DNA from: an uncultured Clostridia bacterium
Lineage (GTDB): Bacteria; Bacillota; Clostridia; Oscillospirales; Acutalibacteraceae
Direction: 5' to 3'
Length of the DNA: 64,000 bases
Assembly: GCA_946183365.1 (NCBI GenBank)
Contig: CAMHAH010000010.1
Location: 1-64,000, forward strand
Shown here: positions 51,901-61,100 of the stretch, piece after piece
Numbering within the stretch: position 1 is the first letter of the stretch
Layout of the letters: every line of letters starts with the position of its first letter
Notes under the pieces: model-generated
The model's input: the letters and a program-made list of their open reading frames with translations, nothing else
What the model was told of the DNA's origin: nothing
The model's database searches: none
Program-made: the position numbers and the translations under genes

Positions 51901-53524
51901 GATTATCCTCCTTGGTTTTTGAGAGAAGATTTATCTTGCTCTCGATAAGCGTTACAGCCGCCCACGCGGCAGTGGGTATCATAAGAATGATATATGTCAG
52001 GATATACTGGCTCTTGCCCTCAAACAAGAGATGATATCCGAACGCGCCTAAAAGCACCAGCGGCAGCAGCACCTTAGCCGAATTCATCCTGCCCTTGGCG
52101 AGCAGGACGAGCATACCGCCCGCGAACAGCAAGAACAGCGCCTGCATATATATATTGAAGTAAAAATCGAGCACCTTGCCCATGCCGCCGTCATATACGC
52201 TCTTGACTATGGAGTCGGGGTCTCCGTTGTAATGAGACTTGACCTTGCTGACCCATATGCTCTCGTATGACGGCTCGTTCCACTGGCTGAGTATCTTCTT
52301 TGAGAAGAAATCGGCGCCGTAGTTGAGGTTTGAGGTAAGCGCCTTGACGCGGGTATCAATATCCTGCTTCGCCTTGGCGTTGGCCTTATCACTGTCAAAG
52401 CCGCTCTCCATAAAGGTCTTCATGCCGATATTGGTATACCAGCCGGGTGCCATATAGCTCTCCTGCAGACCGATATCGAGATAGAGCGTCTGAGAAACGC
52501 CGGAGGTATACTTCTGACCCGAGCGGTTCTCATATGACATGATTATCAGCTTGCTGGCTCCTACCGTGCATATACAGATAGCGAGTATGAACGCGAGGCT
52601 CTGCCACTTCTTCTGCCTGACAGCGTGAAGTATGAGCACGATAACAAACGCCACGAGGTATATCATATTGTTGTACTTAGCGAGTGTGGAGAGTACAAGA
52701 AGCACGCCCGACGGGATAAGGAGCGTCCACTTCTCACCCTGAAGATATCTGATAAGGAAGTAACACGCCCATACGGCGAACGCCATGCCCATGATGTTGC
52801 CGTAGGCAAAGGTCGTGAACAGCACCGGCTGCAGACAGCCCATCAGAAGCAGGATGGTTATGAACTCTACCGAACGGCGCTTGAAGAGCTGTTTTGATAT
52901 CTTGGCTATACCGAGATACGCCGCCGTGACGCAGATAACATTGATTATCTCAAGCGGCAAGGCGCTCTCTGTGCCGAAAAGCCGGTATATCAGCTCACAG
53001 ATGAATACAAAGCCGAGCTGGAACGGATAAAACATGAAGTAGGAATTATCCTGATAATAAGCGTGATTATAAAACTGAGCGTTGGAGCGCAGGTTGGTGA
53101 AATCGTTTTTGACCGCTCCCGTCGCGGAATAGAAGATATTCGCGCTGTCGGCCGCGGGAACGGACTGGACCTTCAGCACCCACACAAGACCGATGAACAT
53201 CACAAAGGCCGCAAGCCCCATCTCCATAAAGGTCATGTTGACCTTCTTGAAGAAATCATACTTGTTCGCCATCGCCATGACAGCCATGAAGAAGAGCGCC
53301 GTCAGCGGCAGGTTTATCAGCAGGTTATCGGGCTGAAACAGGATATGCTCGTTGACGTATTTCTCGGGATCGATAACGCTTGTCTGAAAAATGCTCATGA
53401 TCGCGACAAAGCCGAACGCCACGAAAACCAGTACGGATATTATGTTTACGATTATTTTTTCAAAGCTTTCCTGCCATTTAAGCGTGCGCGCGACAGGCGG
53501 CCGCTCTGTCTTTGCTTTTCCCAT
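51887..53524 (-). CDS. GT-C type membrane glycosyltransferase (PMT-like)
   Basis: 545 residues with about 12 membrane segments. The large loop after the first pair (SVPAADSANIFYSATGAV) and the NHAYYQDNSYFMFYPFQLG segment resemble the polyprenol-dependent GT-C / PMT-like family. It probably moves a sugar from a lipid carrier onto an envelope polymer or protein. The ATG at 53524 has GGAG 8 bases upstream; three earlier in-frame ATG codons lack a ribosome site. It is coupled to the downstream lipoprotein gene. Confidence 0.72.
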   Translation of the reverse strand: MGKAKTERPPVARTLKWQESFEKIIVNIISVLVFVAFGFVAIMSIFQTSVIDPEKYVNEHILFQPDNLLINLPLTALFFMAVMAMANKYDFFKKVNMTFMEMGLAAFVMFIGLVWVLKVQSVPAADSANIFYSATGAVKNDFTNLRSNAQFYNHAYYQDNSYFMFYPFQLGFVFICELIYRLFGTESALPLEIINVICVTAAYLGIAKISKQLFKRRSVEFITILLLMGCLQPVLFTTFAYGNIMGMAFAVWACYFLIRYLQGEKWTLLIPSGVLLVLSTLAKYNNMIYLVAFVIVLILHAVRQKKWQSLAFILAICICTVGASKLIIMSYENRSGQKYTSGVSQTLYLDIGLQESYMAPGWYTNIGMKTFMESGFDSDKANAKAKQDIDTRVKALTSNLNYGADFFSKKILSQWNEPSYESIWVSKVKSHYNGDPDSIVKSVYDGGMGKVLDFYFNIYMQALFLLFAGGMLVLLAKGRMNSAKVLLPLVLLGAFGYHLLFEGKSQYILTYIILMIPTAAWAAVTLIESKINLLSKTKEDNHDEK

Positions 53525-53673
53525 AACACTCGCTCCGTTTTTATTATTCATAGTCATATACATAAATATTCTACCACATACTTCAACTTACTACAAGCAA
53601 AATTTATCTCAGACGGTAAAATTGTGTTTTTTGGACAAATAAAAGGGACTGTTCACAAAGTTTACATGACAAA

Positions 53674-53695
53674 CGGCACGACAAAAGCCGTGCCG
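53674..53695 (-). terminator. Terminator of the GH25 lysozyme gene
   Basis: Seven-base stem CGGCACG/CGTGCCG (53674-53680 with 53689-53695); on the minus strand TTTGT follows. Confidence 0.6.
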
Positions 53696-53704
53696 AAAAG
53701 TCGT

Positions 53705-54982
53705 TTATCTGTTCCTGAGCGAGTCGCCCATAACTCCGTTCAAGCCCTCGGGAAGGTTCTCACACGCTTCATATACGCTCATATCTGGAGCGGCTGCGGT
53801 AGACGCGAGACCGCCGCTGAGCAGGGCTGTATGATTATTATAGCCGTAGGCCTTGATTATCATGGGATAGTTCTTGTAGGAGTAATCCTTGTCAAAGGGT
53901 CCCTTGAGACCCGATATATACGGAGTGTCTATATAGTTGACCTCTCCGCCGTACTGCCACATACCGACCGGTCTGTCGGTATAATCGCAGGTGGTGTTCC
54001 ACTGAGCATACCAGATATCGTATGTATCGATGATACTCGGGTGATTGAAGGCGCCCTTGAGCCAGCTGTAGCCGGTATAAAGAATAGGATAATAGCCGGC
54101 TGCCTTTATGCCCGAGAGATAGGTGCTGCATATATCGCGCAGAACGGAGTTTGAGGGCATTCCCATGCGCTGCTTATAATTATCGTCCTCCCAGTCAAAG
54201 GCGATCGGCATAGTAGGCTTCTTGCCCTTTAAGAGCCTTAAGGTATGACTGACCTCGCTCTTTGCTTCTTTCGCGCTCAGAGCGTATGAATAAATATACG
54301 CTCCCCAGTCAAGGCCTGCCGCCTCAGCCTTTTTGACGTTGGTCTCAAACATATTATCATCCTGGTCTTTTTCATCATCGCCGTAGCCCAGACGTATCAT
54401 AACAAATGTAAAGCCCTGAGCCTTGAGCTTGTTCATATCCACGTTGCCGTTGAACTCAGAGATATCGACGCCCTTTGAGCGCTCAAAACTATTAATCTCG
54501 TCAAGTATCTTCTGCTCTCTCTCCTTTTGCTCGGCAGCGGCTTTAGCATTCTTAGCTTTGTTGATATCCATTCCGAGATAGCACTCGGTCTCGATCCCGG
54601 CCAAATATCCCTGGATAAAGGACGCGTCGATCAGAGAGAAGCTGTTATCGAGATCGGCGTCCGAACGCTTCACTGCGTCATCCGGCAGGGTGATAAACCC
54701 CGCGTAATGGAGCCTGAGATAATAAGCGTCGTCGATGGTCACGGCAAGATCGGAGTCTATATCGCCGAGGATGGTCGAAGGGACGGCCGCCTCTGTCGGA
54801 GCGATATATGAGATCTCGGTGTTGCTCTGTCCCTCGGTAATCGCGGGGAGCTCATATTCATCGGCGGTCAAGGCTTCCGATCCGGTCTGAGAGAGAGCCT
54901 CGGCAGCCGAGGCTGAAGCAAAGCACAAAGCCGCGATAACTATACATAAAACTACAGCGGTAAACCGCTTATAAAGCCGCAT
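53705..54982 (-). CDS. Secreted GH25 lysozyme with internal dockerin
   Basis: 425 residues. Signal peptide (about 1-28). A dockerin lies at about 72-135, with GDIDSDLAVTIDDAYYLRL and SDADLDNSFSLIDASFIQGY calcium repeats, in front of the catalytic domain instead of at the C-terminus. After a Lys/Glu-rich helix, the GH25 muramidase (about 175-385) starts KGVDISEFNGNVD and has the catalytic acids in DWEDD. It cleaves MurNAc-GlcNAc bonds. The ATG at 54982 has GGAGG 6 bases upstream. It is transcribed alone. Confidence 0.9.
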   Translation of the reverse strand: MRLYKRFTAVVLCIVIAALCFASASAAEALSQTGSEALTADEYELPAITEGQSNTEISYIAPTEAAVPSTILGDIDSDLAVTIDDAYYLRLHYAGFITLPDDAVKRSDADLDNSFSLIDASFIQGYLAGIETECYLGMDINKAKNAKAAAEQKEREQKILDEINSFERSKGVDISEFNGNVDMNKLKAQGFTFVMIRLGYGDDEKDQDDNMFETNVKKAEAAGLDWGAYIYSYALSAKEAKSEVSHTLRLLKGKKPTMPIAFDWEDDNYKQRMGMPSNSVLRDICSTYLSGIKAAGYYPILYTGYSWLKGAFNHPSIIDTYDIWYAQWNTTCDYTDRPVGMWQYGGEVNYIDTPYISGLKGPFDKDYSYKNYPMIIKAYGYNNHTALLSGGLASTAAAPDMSVYEACENLPEGLNGVMGDSLRNR

Positions 54983-55172
54983 CAAATACCTCCGTTACAT
55001 AAAAATCGCATAATTTGAATTTTATTTTATCATATTTTTGCAAATATATCAAGTTACAGGTCGATCATTTACAGGGGGCTCTGTATCAGCCCGTGCAAAG
55101 GACAAAAGAAAAGCCGCACAAAAGCGCGTCTGCCTTTGCGCGGTAGGTTGAATAAGGGCACTTTTTCATTTC

Positions 55173-55343
55173 TTATATTGAAATATAATATGCAAAAAAG
55201 CAAAAGGCAGTCAAGACGGCTAACAACAACAGCTCTAAAGCATAGCAAGAAAAATTATAATCAATAAACAATTGCAAAATACAAGTTATCAGCAGTCCTA
55301 AGCCGAAAACAGATATATCCAATACTGTTAACGATCTATTCAT
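55173..55343 (-). CDS. Small two-segment membrane protein
   Basis: 56 residues. GGAGG lies 9 bases before the ATG. MNRSLTVLDISVFGLGLLIT begins the first hydrophobic segment, then a short loop (DYNFSCYA) and a second segment (LELLLLAVLTAFCFFAYYI). Not recognised. It lies alone in the otherwise gene-free 54983-55430 interval. Confidence 0.6.
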   Translation of the reverse strand: MNRSLTVLDISVFGLGLLITCILQLFIDYNFSCYALELLLLAVLTAFCFFAYYISI

Positions 55344-55429
55344 ACCGTATTACCTCCGGATCGTTTGAACAAATATCGTTTTTCAGCCCGTTGTTATCAT
55401 TAGTGTACCACGGCAAGGATATTTTGGCA

Positions 55430-55510
55430 ACAAGAAATAGCGCTCTGCGCGTATTTCGCATAGCCATCGCTTGTTGCAGCTCAGCGGCAAACTGAGCGGG
55501 CATACAAACC
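55430..55510 (+). ncRNA. Candidate structured RNA or repeat, copy A
   Basis: CAAGAAATAGCGC opens a stem closed by GCGC-G-TATTTCG, followed by the linker ATAGCCATCGC, a second stem GCTCAG/CTGAGC with loop CGGCAAA, then GGGCATACAAA. Copies B (56519) and C (7951, minus) keep the linker and tail but change both strands of each stem. A terminator follows at 55551. Confidence 0.45.
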
Positions 55511-55550
55511 CTTTTTCTTCACGGAAACAATCAGTTTTCTGTAAAGTAAA

Positions 55551-55576
55551 AAAGACCCTTTCGGGTCTCTTTTTAT
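55551..55576 (+). terminator. Terminator downstream of candidate RNA copy A
   Basis: Six-base AGACCC/GGGTCT stem (55553-55558 with 55563-55568) and TCTTTTTATT. It abuts the 3' end of tRNA-Arg on the other strand. Confidence 0.7.
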
Positions 55577-55653
55577 TGGCCCGCCCGAAGAGATTTGAAC
55601 TCCCGTTCTCCGGAATCGGAATCCGTTGCGTTATCCAGCTGCGCCACGGGCGG
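55577..55653 (-). tRNA. tRNA-Arg (anticodon CCG)
   Basis: 77 nt. Acceptor CCGCCCG pairs with CGGGCGG, followed by discriminator G and encoded CCA. Anticodon loop TTCCGAT gives CCG; T-arm GGGAG-TTCAAAT-CTCTT with one weak pair. It reads CGG codons. Confidence 0.93.
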
Positions 55654-55717
55654 ATATCTTGCCGCTATAAGCGGCTACCGTTGTATTATACACGCTTTCG
55701 AAACTTTTATCAAGTGG

Positions 55718-56056
55718 TTAGCCGAAAATGAAGAGAACAAAGTTTATCGAGTGATTGATACATAGCGCCAGATAGAACGCGATGATAACAGATGTAAAGC
55801 CGCTCACCTTAGACAAGCCGCCGATATCGAGCTTGCTCATAAGCCTGATGATAACAAATACCAATACTGCGGGAAGTGCGCACTTGACCAAAAAGCCAAG
55901 AGGCAGGCTATCTACCAAACCGCTCATAACAGGATTTGCCTCATAGAAATCGCCCGTGCGGATAAGAGCGAGGGTGCATATCCAATCGACGATATTCAAG
56001 GCGTATAATAAAAACAACTTCTTTTTTACATAATTGTATTTTGCGTAAAGCTCCAC
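55718..56056 (-). CDS. DUF5658-type small membrane protein
   Basis: 112 residues, with four membrane segments. LLYALNIVDWICTLALIRTG and YEANPVMSGL fit the DUF5658 pattern, and the DxxxT and EANP motifs are conserved in that family. The function is unknown. GTG start with GGGGTGA upstream. Transcribed leftward between tRNA-Arg and the divergent tRNA-Thr promoter. Confidence 0.7.
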   Translation of the reverse strand: MELYAKYNYVKKKLFLLYALNIVDWICTLALIRTGDFYEANPVMSGLVDSLPLGFLVKCALPAVLVFVIIRLMSKLDIGGLSKVSGFTSVIIAFYLALCINHSINFVLFIFG

Positions 56057-56166
56057 GGTATCACCCCGTAAATAGCATTGCCGTTCAAGGCGCGTATTAT
56101 TAACAGTCGCCTATAAATCAAATATTCTCTCATTTTAAAACAAAAATCGGATTTTGATAAAAACTG

Positions 56167-56195
56167 TTGACAAAACCAATTCGATATGGTATTAT
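56167..56195 (+). promoter_or_regulatory. Promoter of the tRNA-Thr / tRNA-Tyr unit
   Basis: TTGACA (56167-56172), 17-base spacer, TATTAT (56190-56195), 19 bases before the tRNA-Thr 5' end. Confidence 0.85.
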
Positions 56196-56213
56196 ATTTG
56201 AGCACGAAAAAGT

Positions 56214-56289
56214 GCTGGTGTAGCTCAGTTGGTAGAGCAGCTGATTTGTAATCAGCAGGTCGGGGGTTCGAGTCCGTCCACCAGCTCCA
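56214..56289 (+). tRNA. tRNA-Thr (anticodon TGT)
   Basis: 76 nt. Acceptor GCTGGTG/CACCAGC, D-arm AGCTCAGTTGGTAGAGC, anticodon stem GCTGA/TCAGC with loop TTTGTAA (anticodon TGT), T-loop GGTTCGAGTCC, encoded CCA. Reads ACA and other ACN codons. Confidence 0.95.
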
Positions 56290-56295
56290 TAGTAT

Positions 56296-56380
56296 GGGAG
56301 AGTTCCCGAGTGGCCAAAGGGGGCAGACTGTAAATCTGTTGTCAGTGACTTCGGTGGTTCGAATCCACCCTCTCCCACCA
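56296..56380 (+). tRNA. tRNA-Tyr (anticodon GTA)
   Basis: 85 nt with the long variable arm of class II tRNAs. Acceptor GGGAGAG/CTCTCCC, anticodon stem CAGA/TCTG with loop CTGTAAA (anticodon GTA), encoded CCA. It starts 6 bases after tRNA-Thr, so the pair is one transcript. Confidence 0.95.
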
Positions 56381-56391
56381 TTAAAATCAGG

Positions 56392-56418
56392 CGGTATCTT
56401 TTGATACCGTCTTTTTCA
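56392..56418 (+). terminator. Terminator of the tRNA-Thr / tRNA-Tyr transcript
   Basis: CGGTATC/GATACCG stem (56392-56398 with 56403-56409) with TTTT loop and TCTTTTTC. Confidence 0.85.
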
Positions 56419-56518
56419 TTATCCTTATGGGAGTGGGTGGATTGAAAATCCATCCACTGCCGTTTTTACTCTCGGCGTTAATGATCATCAGTTAATGACG
56501 CCTGTTTTGATATGTGTG

Positions 56519-56597
56519 CAAGAAAGAGCGCTTTGTGCTCATTTCGCGTAGCCATCGGTCGCTCTCGTATAACGGCAAACAGAGCGGGCATACAAAT
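56519..56597 (+). ncRNA. Candidate structured RNA or repeat, copy B
   Basis: Same layout as copy A: CAAGAAAGAGC pairs with GCTC-A-TTTCG, linker GTAGCCATCGG, second stem CGCTCT/AGAGCG, CGGCAAAC in its loop, then GGGCATACAAA. Direct alignment with copy A is clear over about 80 bases. A strong terminator starts at the next base. Confidence 0.45.
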
Positions 56598-56648
56598 ACC
56601 CCCTTATGGTAGTTCTCTTTCATACTGCCATAAGGGGGTGCCTTTTTT
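56598..56648 (+). terminator. Strong terminator downstream of candidate RNA copy B
   Basis: 16-bp stem (56598-56613 with 56624-56639, one T-G pair) and CCTTTTTTGT. No tRNA or CDS lies directly before it on the plus strand, so the RNA it ends is probably copy B itself. Confidence 0.85.
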
Positions 56649-56734
56649 GTCTGTTTTACCGGACCTGTTCAAACGGAAGAGAGAGCTTTGTTACGGAACG
56701 TTAAGGCTCAACCTCCTGTTTACTCATGTATCGA

Positions 56735-58183
56735 TCAGAGTGTAGCTGTTTCGCCTATCGGGTACGGGACAGGGAAATGTGTAGCGTAGCGCTGGATGAA
56801 TGTAGCGTCAAGTGCCGTAAGCTCGCCGTCGTCGTCAACGTCGCCGCGCATAAGCTGTTGCTCGGGATAAGGAACATATATAAGTGTAGCGCAGCGCTGG
56901 ATGACAGTAGCGTCCAACGCGGTAGCCTCGCCGTCGTCGTCAACGTCGCCGATAATATACATCCTCGGCAAAACAACGGTTTTGATACTTGTATAAGCTT
57001 TACCCTCAAAGGTAACCGCGGCGCGATAGGTAAGCTCTCCGTCTTCAGTAAGAGAAGGGCGCTTGGTGATCGATATTGTGATATCGGCGCTTATACTGAT
57101 ATGATCGTCGCCTTTGGCACAGGTGAATACCGCAGTCGCTTCTTCATAGCCGTTCCAAATCCATTCGGGATCGCCGTAGGTATGTCCGGTAGCGGGAATG
57201 GTTTTATGAGTTCTGCTTATCTCCTCACCGCAGACTTTGCAATAAACGACTCTGTCATAGCTGCCTGCTTTTGTGCATGAAGCGGGAACTACGTTCTCTC
57301 TGACAGAAGCGGCGGGGGTATGGGCGAGCTTGTCGATCAGTGCGCCGCCTGAGATAATCTCGCCGCAATCTTTGCAGACTGTATAAGCCTCGCGTCCCGT
57401 TTTGGTACAGGTGGCAGGCTCGGCGGGGACCTCTTCACAAGTAAGGTGTGAGCATTGGACGTCCAAAACGCAGGACGCGTCAAAACCGCCGTCGTTACTC
57501 TTGACGGTGATGACTGTCTCGCCCTTTTTAAGGAGCGTTACCACGCCGCCGTCGACTGTCGCGACCGTCTCGTCGCTGCTTGACCATGTGACATTTTGAT
57601 CAGTAGCGTTAGTCGGTGTAAAAACAGGATTTAAGGTATAGGTTTTGTCGCCTGTTTTCACGACCGCATGGGTTTGATCCAGCGCTATACCCGTCACGGG
57701 GATAGTCACCTTCACGCCGCCGCTAACCGTTTTGAACGGGATATTATCTTCATCTATATTATACACATCGTCCTGATCATATGTGATGCTGACCGTGTGC
57801 TTACCGACGGAGGCTTTCTTTGAGACCGTAAAATTTAGGGTAGCGTAGATCATATCGCCAGTGGTATTCGCCTCACCGTTGAACCAGTTCAGCGTCACGG
57901 GGCTGGTGAAGGTCTCGGGTTGTTGAGACCTTCCGCCCAGCGCCTTGTTGTAAGTAACACTGTTGAGCACAAGTCCGCTGTCGAACTTAGCTTTAAGCTT
58001 TATCGAGGCTACTCCGGGGTTGTTTTCGATACGTATAGCAACGCTTACCTTCTCTCCCCTGCTCGCCTGTTCCATGGAGACTGCGAATGTCGGTCCATCA
58101 TTTGCCGCGGCCGAAGCCGTCATTTGGTTCATAATCGGTATAAGCAGTAAAACCGCGAGCAAAAAGCATATGATTTTCTTCAT
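56735..58183 (-). CDS. Secreted cohesin-like plus dockerin protein (candidate adaptor scaffoldin)
   Basis: 482 residues. Signal peptide (1-26). Residues about 30-160 form a cohesin-like jelly roll (QASRGEKVSVAIRIENNPGV, SIKLKAKFDSGLVLNSVTY, DMIYATLNFTVSKKASVGKH). Residues about 165-245 are a Big_2 Ig-like domain (VTWSSSDETVATVDGG). Then come two Cys-rich repeats (EEVPAEPATCTKTGREAYTV, CKDCGE; ENVVPASCTKAGSYDRVVYC, KVCGE). A C-terminal type I dockerin (about 415-475, two GDVDDDGE repeats) ends the protein. With both partner modules it could bridge an enzyme to a scaffold. It lies 15 bases after the giant dockerin gene, co-transcribed. Confidence 0.82.
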   Translation of the reverse strand: MKKIICFLLAVLLLIPIMNQMTASAAANDGPTFAVSMEQASRGEKVSVAIRIENNPGVASIKLKAKFDSGLVLNSVTYNKALGGRSQQPETFTSPVTLNWFNGEANTTGDMIYATLNFTVSKKASVGKHTVSITYDQDDVYNIDEDNIPFKTVSGGVKVTIPVTGIALDQTHAVVKTGDKTYTLNPVFTPTNATDQNVTWSSSDETVATVDGGVVTLLKKGETVITVKSNDGGFDASCVLDVQCSHLTCEEVPAEPATCTKTGREAYTVCKDCGEIISGGALIDKLAHTPAASVRENVVPASCTKAGSYDRVVYCKVCGEEISRTHKTIPATGHTYGDPEWIWNGYEEATAVFTCAKGDDHISISADITISITKRPSLTEDGELTYRAAVTFEGKAYTSIKTVVLPRMYIIGDVDDDGEATALDATVIQRCATLIYVPYPEQQLMRGDVDDDGELTALDATFIQRYATHFPVPYPIGETATL

Positions 58184-58198
58184 TTTGCAACCTCCTTC

Positions 58199-61100
58199 TT
58201 AAAATATTTCGACATCTGAGCCGTGAAGATACTGATACAAACGGGTCAGATCCTTATTGTTGACCTTGCCGTCACCGTTGATATCGAGGGCGGTCTCATC
58301 GACCTCGACGTTCCAGTCGGTAAGGTACTTGAACAGAAGATCAAGATCGAGATCGTTGACCTCTTTGTCGCCGTTGATATCACCCGGGAGCTTGAGCAGG
58401 ACAACATCTATATCCTTGGATATATCGCCGTCGCTTACGGTGATGAGCATGCTGTCAGCAGCGAGCCTTTCGGAAGTATCGTCGAGGCTGAGGATATAGG
58501 TTCCCGCTATGACGTCTGTGAACGAATAGGTAGTCACGCCGTCGACGACCTCTACCGTCGCGGTATAGGTGACGGTACGGTCAGCCGTGTCGGTCAGAAT
58601 GAATACAGCGCTGTTCAGATCCGCCTTTTCGTTATCGGGGATCAGCTTGCCGGAAACGGTATATCCGGGGATCTCGCCGATCTGTACAGCCGCGCTGCCG
58701 TGTCTGAGCACGGTATGTTTCACGCCGGTTACGGTAAGATTGCCGTTATCATCTGTCGTATAGATGTTTTCGCTCGCGATCTGGAGAACCTCGATATACT
58801 GACCGTCGCGTACGTCCTTCACGGTGAAGCTCGAGACCGCGCCGGCATTGATCCAGCCTGTCATGTCAAGGTCAGCGTTGACCGCGTAATCTGAGGTCGG
58901 CTCGCTGTCAATAACTCGGTAGAATATCTCGCCTGTCATGGTAAGGCCGGTGCTCTGAGCGCCAAATACGGTGACGGTGACGTCTCTCCTGCCTTCGATC
59001 CGGGTAGCCTGAACCGAGGTAAAGGCGTCAGCGTATGTCTCGGTATGAGTATCGGGCTCGGTATATCCCTCTACCTCATCGGACGTGGCGTCGGATAAGC
59101 CGCCCGCGGAGTTGACCGAAACTGCCGAGATCCTTCCGCTCAGATGAGGCTTAGAAATGATAACTCTGAAGCTGCCGTCCGCGTCGGGTTCAAGTACGGC
59201 GGCGATGCTCTTTGAGGTGTAAGTAAAGGGTTTGCCGTCTTCGTCCAAAGCCTCAAAGTCATCCTCATAGTACAGGATGACGAACGCGGCTCCGGGCGCT
59301 GTACCGGTAACAAGAACGGTACCTGACTTTTCGCCGTCTGTGATATCGAGATCGGGCGCGTCGGGAACGGTCAGGTCGACCGTGACCTTGACCTGAGCGG
59401 TATAAATGATCTTGTTGCCGTCAACGCTCCAGTGATCGGCGTCGTAGCCGGATGAAGCGAAGGATAAGAATACGGGATCGCACACCGCCGCGTCAAAGGT
59501 GACCGTGAGTGTACCTGTATAATCGCCGGCGGGTGTGTCGGGATCAGCCTTGATATCAAAGCTGCCGTTGAGAGCGCCGCCCGCGTCAAGCGTCATATCG
59601 TCAAGTCCGACGACAGACGCGGTGAGCTTCTCGCTCTCAAAATCGAGCGCCGCGCTGATAGTGCCCGCGCTGATACCCGCGCTCTCGCTGACAGAGAAGT
59701 TGATCGTGCCGTGGTTTTTGCCGTCCTCGGAAACATTGTTGCCGTTGACGACCGTCTCATACTCGGCGTGCACGGCGGTGATCGCCTTATCAAAGGACGA
59801 TACCGCGCCCTCGACCGTGATCCTGTTATCAAAGCCCTCTGGCGTTGTGACCTTCACGGTATAGGAGCCCGCCTCACAATTGCGGATGATCGCGTAGTCA
59901 CCTTCGTTGATGAAGGATTCGGCGGCTACCTTCTTGCCTGACGGAGAGATAAGCTCTATAGACAGCCTGCCGTTTACGGGAGCTGCGGCAAATATCCTGA
60001 GGCTCTGACCCTGTTTTACGGTGATCGAACCGGTGAGGGTCTGTTGACCGGTCACCCAACCGGATACGAGTGTTCCGGCGCTGACCTTGTTGCGCATAGC
60101 CGCGATCTGTCGTTCGGAGCCTGCGAAGAAGTGGATCACGAACGGTCCCTGTTCGGTAGCGATGGAGACCGTCTCAGGCTCGCTTGCCGAGTAGCTGAGC
60201 ACCGCGGAATAACCGGTGCTGTCGAGCAGTACGGAACGGCTGACGGTGAATTCACCGATGAAATCAGCGCTCTGACCTGCCGGGATCAGTATACTGTCGG
60301 TGTCAAAGTTCGCGGATGCGACCATGCCGGCGGAGGTATAGATGGATACGCTCGGGCTGACAGCGACAGTCTTGTCGCCGTCGTTGCGGAAGGTCACAAG
60401 CACGGTGCCTGTACCCGTCGCCGCGTTGTCGGGGATAACTGCATCCTTTATCGAGTAGGTGATAAGCTCAGTATCGAGCGGCGGGTCAAAGACGACCGCT
60501 CTGTCAAGCGCCGCGATCAGATCATAGATCTTGTTCGCGATCTCTGCCTCTTTCATTACGGTGGAGCCCATGTTGAGCGCCAGTTCGGCTATCGACATTG
60601 CTGTGAGCAGCGAGCGCTGCTTCCACGCGTCGTCAAGCTTGGTGAATACCTGATCGGCAAGGCTGTCCCATGTTGCCGCGGCTGACGCGCCGAGTGACGA
60701 TGAGATAGCGTTGGGGCTGAGTATCGTAACCATCAGAGCTGAGCGCACGATCAGATCGTACATCGCCGCTGTGTAGTAGTCTACAACGACCATCGAATTC
60801 TCGGCGTTGATGACGTCGGTGTTCAGCATCGCCTTGATATAATCGCGGAAGCTCATAGTGAAGTTCTTATCTATCTTGAGCATCGTGCCGCTCTCGGAAC
60901 GGACGGTCCAAAGGTTGATGTCCTTATACCGACGCGTTGAGAGCCAGTCGATGTTCGCCGCCGCCTGCAGTTTCTGTGACAGCTCGTCGAGATAAGCGAC
61001 GATCTGCTTTGCGGGATATGATGAATTCTTGATTATCTTGTCACTGTAATGCATGACTATCGACTTAGCCGATTCGATCTTTGCGGCGGCTTCTTTTCTG

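Noticed and set aside
53631..53660. Third copy of the 96-bp MITE-like element
   Set aside because: GACAAATAAAAGGG resembles the terminus, but the neighbouring bases do not match and no second terminus is seen.
53063..54154. Plus-strand frame of 363 codons
   Set aside because: It runs antisense through two well-supported minus-strand genes and their intergenic terminator.
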